This document shows, in pieces, positions 61,702 through 64,000 of a stretch of DNA of 64,000 nucleotides. A program made the position numbers and the translations under genes. Numbering within the stretch: the first letter of the stretch is position 1; every line of letters begins with the position of its first letter. This DNA is from Paenibacillus sp. FSL R5-0766 (lineage in GTDB: Bacteria > Bacillota > Bacilli > Paenibacillales > Paenibacillaceae). Under the pieces are notes generated by a model, which did not search any database, was not told where the DNA came from, and was given only the letters and a program-made list of their open reading frames with translations. The stretch spans positions 4,960,001 through 5,024,000 of the forward strand of contig NZ_CP150227.1 of the NCBI RefSeq assembly GCF_037971845.1. The letters are read 5' to 3'.

Positions 61702-63638
61702 TTCGTAAACCGCTAGTTTTGTTGTTGTCGTGTCTGCTAATCTTTGTCACCCTGCCCGTTGAATCGAGCCATGCAGCCAATGCAGCCGTTGCCAAACTTC
61801 CTGGAAACTCTAATCCCCTCATCGATCATAAACTGGGAGCCGATCCTTATGTGCTCGTCCATAACAATCGGGTCTATGTCTACATGACAGGTGATGCATA
61901 TCTGTACAACAGTGACGGCTCTGTCCGAGAGAACCAGTACAGCACAATCGGGAAAATTAACGTCATCTCCTCAGCTGACATGGTGAACTGGACAGACCAT
62001 GGTTCCATCCCGGTAGCGGGTGCGAATAATGCCAATAATGGACAAGGAATTGCCAAATGGGCTACCCAGTCCTGGGCTCCTGCCATGGCGAAGAAAACCA
62101 TTGCTGGCAAAGAAAAGTTTTTCCTGTACTTTGCCAACTCGGGTGGAGGTATTGGCGTACTCACGGCTGATTCCCCCATTGGACCATGGTCCGATCCAAT
62201 TGGTCGTGCCCTCCTGACTCACGGTACACCGGGTATGTCCGGCGTAACCTGGCTCTTTGATCCGGCTGTACTTGTCGATGATGATGGCTCTGCTTACTTG
62301 TATGCTGGAGGCGGCATCCCGAACGATACCAATGCTGCTTCCATTGCCAATCCCAAAACAGCTCGGGTCATTCGTCTCGGTGCCGACATGACCAGTGTGG
62401 TGGGCAGTGCTGTGACTATTGATTCTCCTTATATGTTCGAAGATTCTGGCATCCACAAGTATAACGGCAAATATTATTACTCCTACTGCATCAACTTCGC
62501 GGGAACACACCCCACTGCATATCCAAAAGGTGAGATCGGATACATGGTCAGCGACAGCCCGATGGGGCCTTTCACGTATAAAGGACACTTTCTGAAAAAT
62601 CCCGGCACGTTCTTCGGTGTAGGCGGCAATAACCACCATGCCGTGTTCCAATTCAACAACGAATGGTATGTGGCGTACCATGCGCAAACGGTAAGCAAGG
62701 CATTCCTCGGTGATGGTAAAGGGTACCGTTCCACACATATCAACAAACTGACACATAATGCGGATGGAACAATCCAGGAAGTTCAGGGGAATATGACAGG
62801 TGTACCTCAGACCACTAACCTCAACCCGTATGTCCGCGTGGAAGCCGAAACCATTGGCTGGCAAGCAGGAATTAACACTGAACCGAGTCAAGCGAGCGGT
62901 GGACCTGTAGCCAATCAGAATGTCACTAATATTCATAACGGGGATTGGATCGCGGTTGGCAATGTTGATTTTGGCTCAGCTGGAGCCTCCAAGTTCAAGG
63001 CCAATGTCGCTTCTACCGGAAATGGCAACATCGAGGTTCGACTGGACAGTCCGACAGGCCCACTAGTTGGAACACTTAACGTAAGCTCAACTGGCGGTTC
63101 GCAAACTTGGCGCGAGATGGAGACCAATGTTACCAACGCTACAGGGGTACATCGTTTGTATCTGGTGTTTACAGGCTCGGGCAATGGAAATCTGTTCAAA
63201 CTGGACTACTGGCAATTCACATCCGGTTCGGGCGGCAACCCTAACCCAAATCCTAATCCTAATCCCAATCCAAACGTTACCCGTTACGAAGCCGAGAATA
63301 TGACGCTTGGCGGCCAATACGCTGGTGTAGTCAGTTCCCCTTTTAATGGAGTGGCTCTTTACGGGAACAATGATTATGCAGCATACAATCAATATTTTGC
63401 ATTCCCAACCCATCAATTCTCTGTCCGCGGCGCTTCCAACAACAATAATACAGCCCGTGTTGATCTGGTCATCGGGGGTGTAACCGCTGGTTCTTTCTAC
63501 TTCACGGGAACGGAGCCGACCGTTCAAACCCTCACCGGCATCACTCACGCTACAGGCAATCAGGAAATCAAGCTGGTCGTAACAACGGATAATGGCACTT
63601 GGGATGCTTACATTGATTATCTGGAGTACTCGCTTTAA
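61698..63638 (+). CDS. Secreted GH43 arabinoxylan hydrolase with CBM6 and CBM36 (XynD-like)
   Basis: 646 residues. Signal peptide to about residue 30 (SSHAANA). GH43 catalytic domain about 40-385: GADPYVLVHNNRVYVYMTGD (base Asp), WLFDPAVLVDDDG (pKa Asp) and MFEDSGIHKYNGKYYY (acid Glu). CBM6 about 390-510 (VRVEAETIGWQAGINTE). A PN-repeat linker, then about 525-646 a CBM36-like module (TRYEAENMTLGGQY ... ATGNQEIKLVVTTDNGTWDAYIDYLEY), which binds xylan through calcium. P. polymyxa XynD has this layout. It removes arabinose from arabinoxylan. ATG 61698 has GGAGG 8 nt upstream. Under a cre box. Confidence 0.88.
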   Translation: MIRKPLVLLLSCLLIFVTLPVESSHAANAAVAKLPGNSNPLIDHKLGADPYVLVHNNRVYVYMTGDAYLYNSDGSVRENQYSTIGKINVISSADMVNWTDHGSIPVAGANNANNGQGIAKWATQSWAPAMAKKTIAGKEKFFLYFANSGGGIGVLTADSPIGPWSDPIGRALLTHGTPGMSGVTWLFDPAVLVDDDGSAYLYAGGGIPNDTNAASIANPKTARVIRLGADMTSVVGSAVTIDSPYMFEDSGIHKYNGKYYYSYCINFAGTHPTAYPKGEIGYMVSDSPMGPFTYKGHFLKNPGTFFGVGGNNHHAVFQFNNEWYVAYHAQTVSKAFLGDGKGYRSTHINKLTHNADGTIQEVQGNMTGVPQTTNLNPYVRVEAETIGWQAGINTEPSQASGGPVANQNVTNIHNGDWIAVGNVDFGSAGASKFKANVASTGNGNIEVRLDSPTGPLVGTLNVSSTGGSQTWREMETNVTNATGVHRLYLVFTGSGNGNLFKLDYWQFTSGSGGNPNPNPNPNPNPNVTRYEAENMTLGGQYAGVVSSPFNGVALYGNNDYAAYNQYFAFPTHQFSVRGASNNNNTARVDLVIGGVTAGSFYFTGTEPTVQTLTGITHATGNQEIKLVVTTDNGTWDAYIDYLEYSL

Positions 63639-63671
63639 TTCATAGGACATGATCCATTGGGAGGATAGAAT

Positions 63672-64000
63672 ATGTGGAAAAAAATCAGTACTCTTCTACT
63701 CGCTCTTCCTTTGCTTATAACATCATTCCCTTTGACAAGTCCGGCAGCTTCAGCCGCAACGTTCAGCAATCCGGTTATTTACGCGGATGTTCCTGACAGT
63801 GACGTCATTCGGGTGGGCAATGCATTTTATATGACAAGTACAACGATGCATATGAATCCGGGAGTACCCGTCATGAAGTCTTATGATCTGGTCAACTGGA
63901 GCATCGTAAACTATGTATACGATACGCTTGGGAACGGGGACATACAGAATCTGAACAATGGACAAAACGAGTATGGGCGTGGTTCCTGGGCGAGCAGCTT
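63672..64000 (+). CDS. Secreted GH43 enzyme (partial, 5' end)
   Basis: 110 residues visible. Signal peptide MWKKISTLLLALPLLITSF... cleaved near ASAA, then FSNPVIYADVPDSDVIRVG (catalytic Asp region) and MKSYDLVNWSIVNYVYD, as in xylosidase/arabinofuranosidase GH43 members. GGGAGG 7 nt before ATG; 33 bp after the previous gene, so one operon. Right edge cuts it. Confidence 0.85.
   Translation, partial: MWKKISTLLLALPLLITSFPLTSPAASAATFSNPVIYADVPDSDVIRVGNAFYMTSTTMHMNPGVPVMKSYDLVNWSIVNYVYDTLGNGDIQNLNNGQNEYGRGSWASS

Noticed and set aside
61971..62936. 321-codon minus-strand frame inside the GH43 gene
   Set aside because: The GH43 frame has signal peptide, catalytic residues and CBMs; the antisense frame has no SD or motif.

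Overview
The window looks like chromosomal DNA of a Paenibacillus-type endospore former (Bacillota). The evidence is an intact sporulation sigma factor (sigK), collagen-like exosporium-type proteins, AGGAGG-type ribosome binding sites, TTGACA/TATAAT promoters, perfect Fur and CcpA (cre) boxes, a XynD-like GH43-CBM6-CBM36 arabinoxylanase and a giant hybrid NRPS/PKS. The genus is inferred from gene content, not from a marker gene. I saw no rRNA, tRNA, CRISPR array or transposase.

Layout. 1-16265 (minus) is one uninterrupted reading frame of at least 5421 codons that runs off the left edge. It is a mixed synthetase: C-A-PCP / KS-AT-ACP / C-A-PCP / KS-AT(degenerate)-ACP / C-A-PCP / C... A small membrane protein gene precedes it behind a consensus promoter. 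A divergent Rrf2 repressor gene and its NmrA-type oxidoreductase partner (17.2-18.6 kb) share a TAGTTACAA half-site with that promoter region, so the regulator may control the synthetase. 18.8-24 kb holds housekeeping and orphan genes: KptA, an Imm48-like protein, a Ser/Thr kinase, an alpha/beta hydrolase, RNase H1 with a hybrid-binding domain, and a DUF421 protein. 24-27.1 kb is a Fur-controlled siderophore ABC importer, with ATPase and permease divergent from the binding protein. 27.2-33.2 kb carries a MarR-hydrolase pair with twin operators, an MFS exporter, an Lrp regulator, a beta-lactamase-fold hydrolase and a CycA-type D-amino-acid permease.

33.5-41.2 kb carries sigK, a CE1 esterase, a large secreted CBM32 protein, a second MFS gene and a DraG-type ADP-ribosylglycohydrolase. 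41.7-43.6 kb pairs a HAD phosphatase with mannitol-1-phosphate dehydrogenase and has no PTS genes. 43.8-48.5 kb holds envelope genes (two lipoproteins and a polysaccharide deacetylase), a DMT transporter and a rhodanese. 48.6-56.3 kb is a mosaic stretch: CPBP protease/TetR with duplicated operators, an orphan immunity-like gene, an APH-ankyrin pair, an sseA 3' remnant, an FAD oxidoreductase, an HxlR pseudogene and a zinc alcohol dehydrogenase.

56.8-58.8 kb is the most unusual locus outside the synthetase. An AraC regulator reads in frame, across a promoter and a perfect Fur box, into a complete siderophore-binding lipoprotein. 58.9-60.8 kb encodes a BclB-like collagen protein and its short paralogue. 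61-64 kb has a possible 39-residue secreted-peptide gene with its own promoter and terminator, then a cre-marked hemicellulase operon with a coupled upstream small ORF; its second GH43 gene is cut by the right edge.
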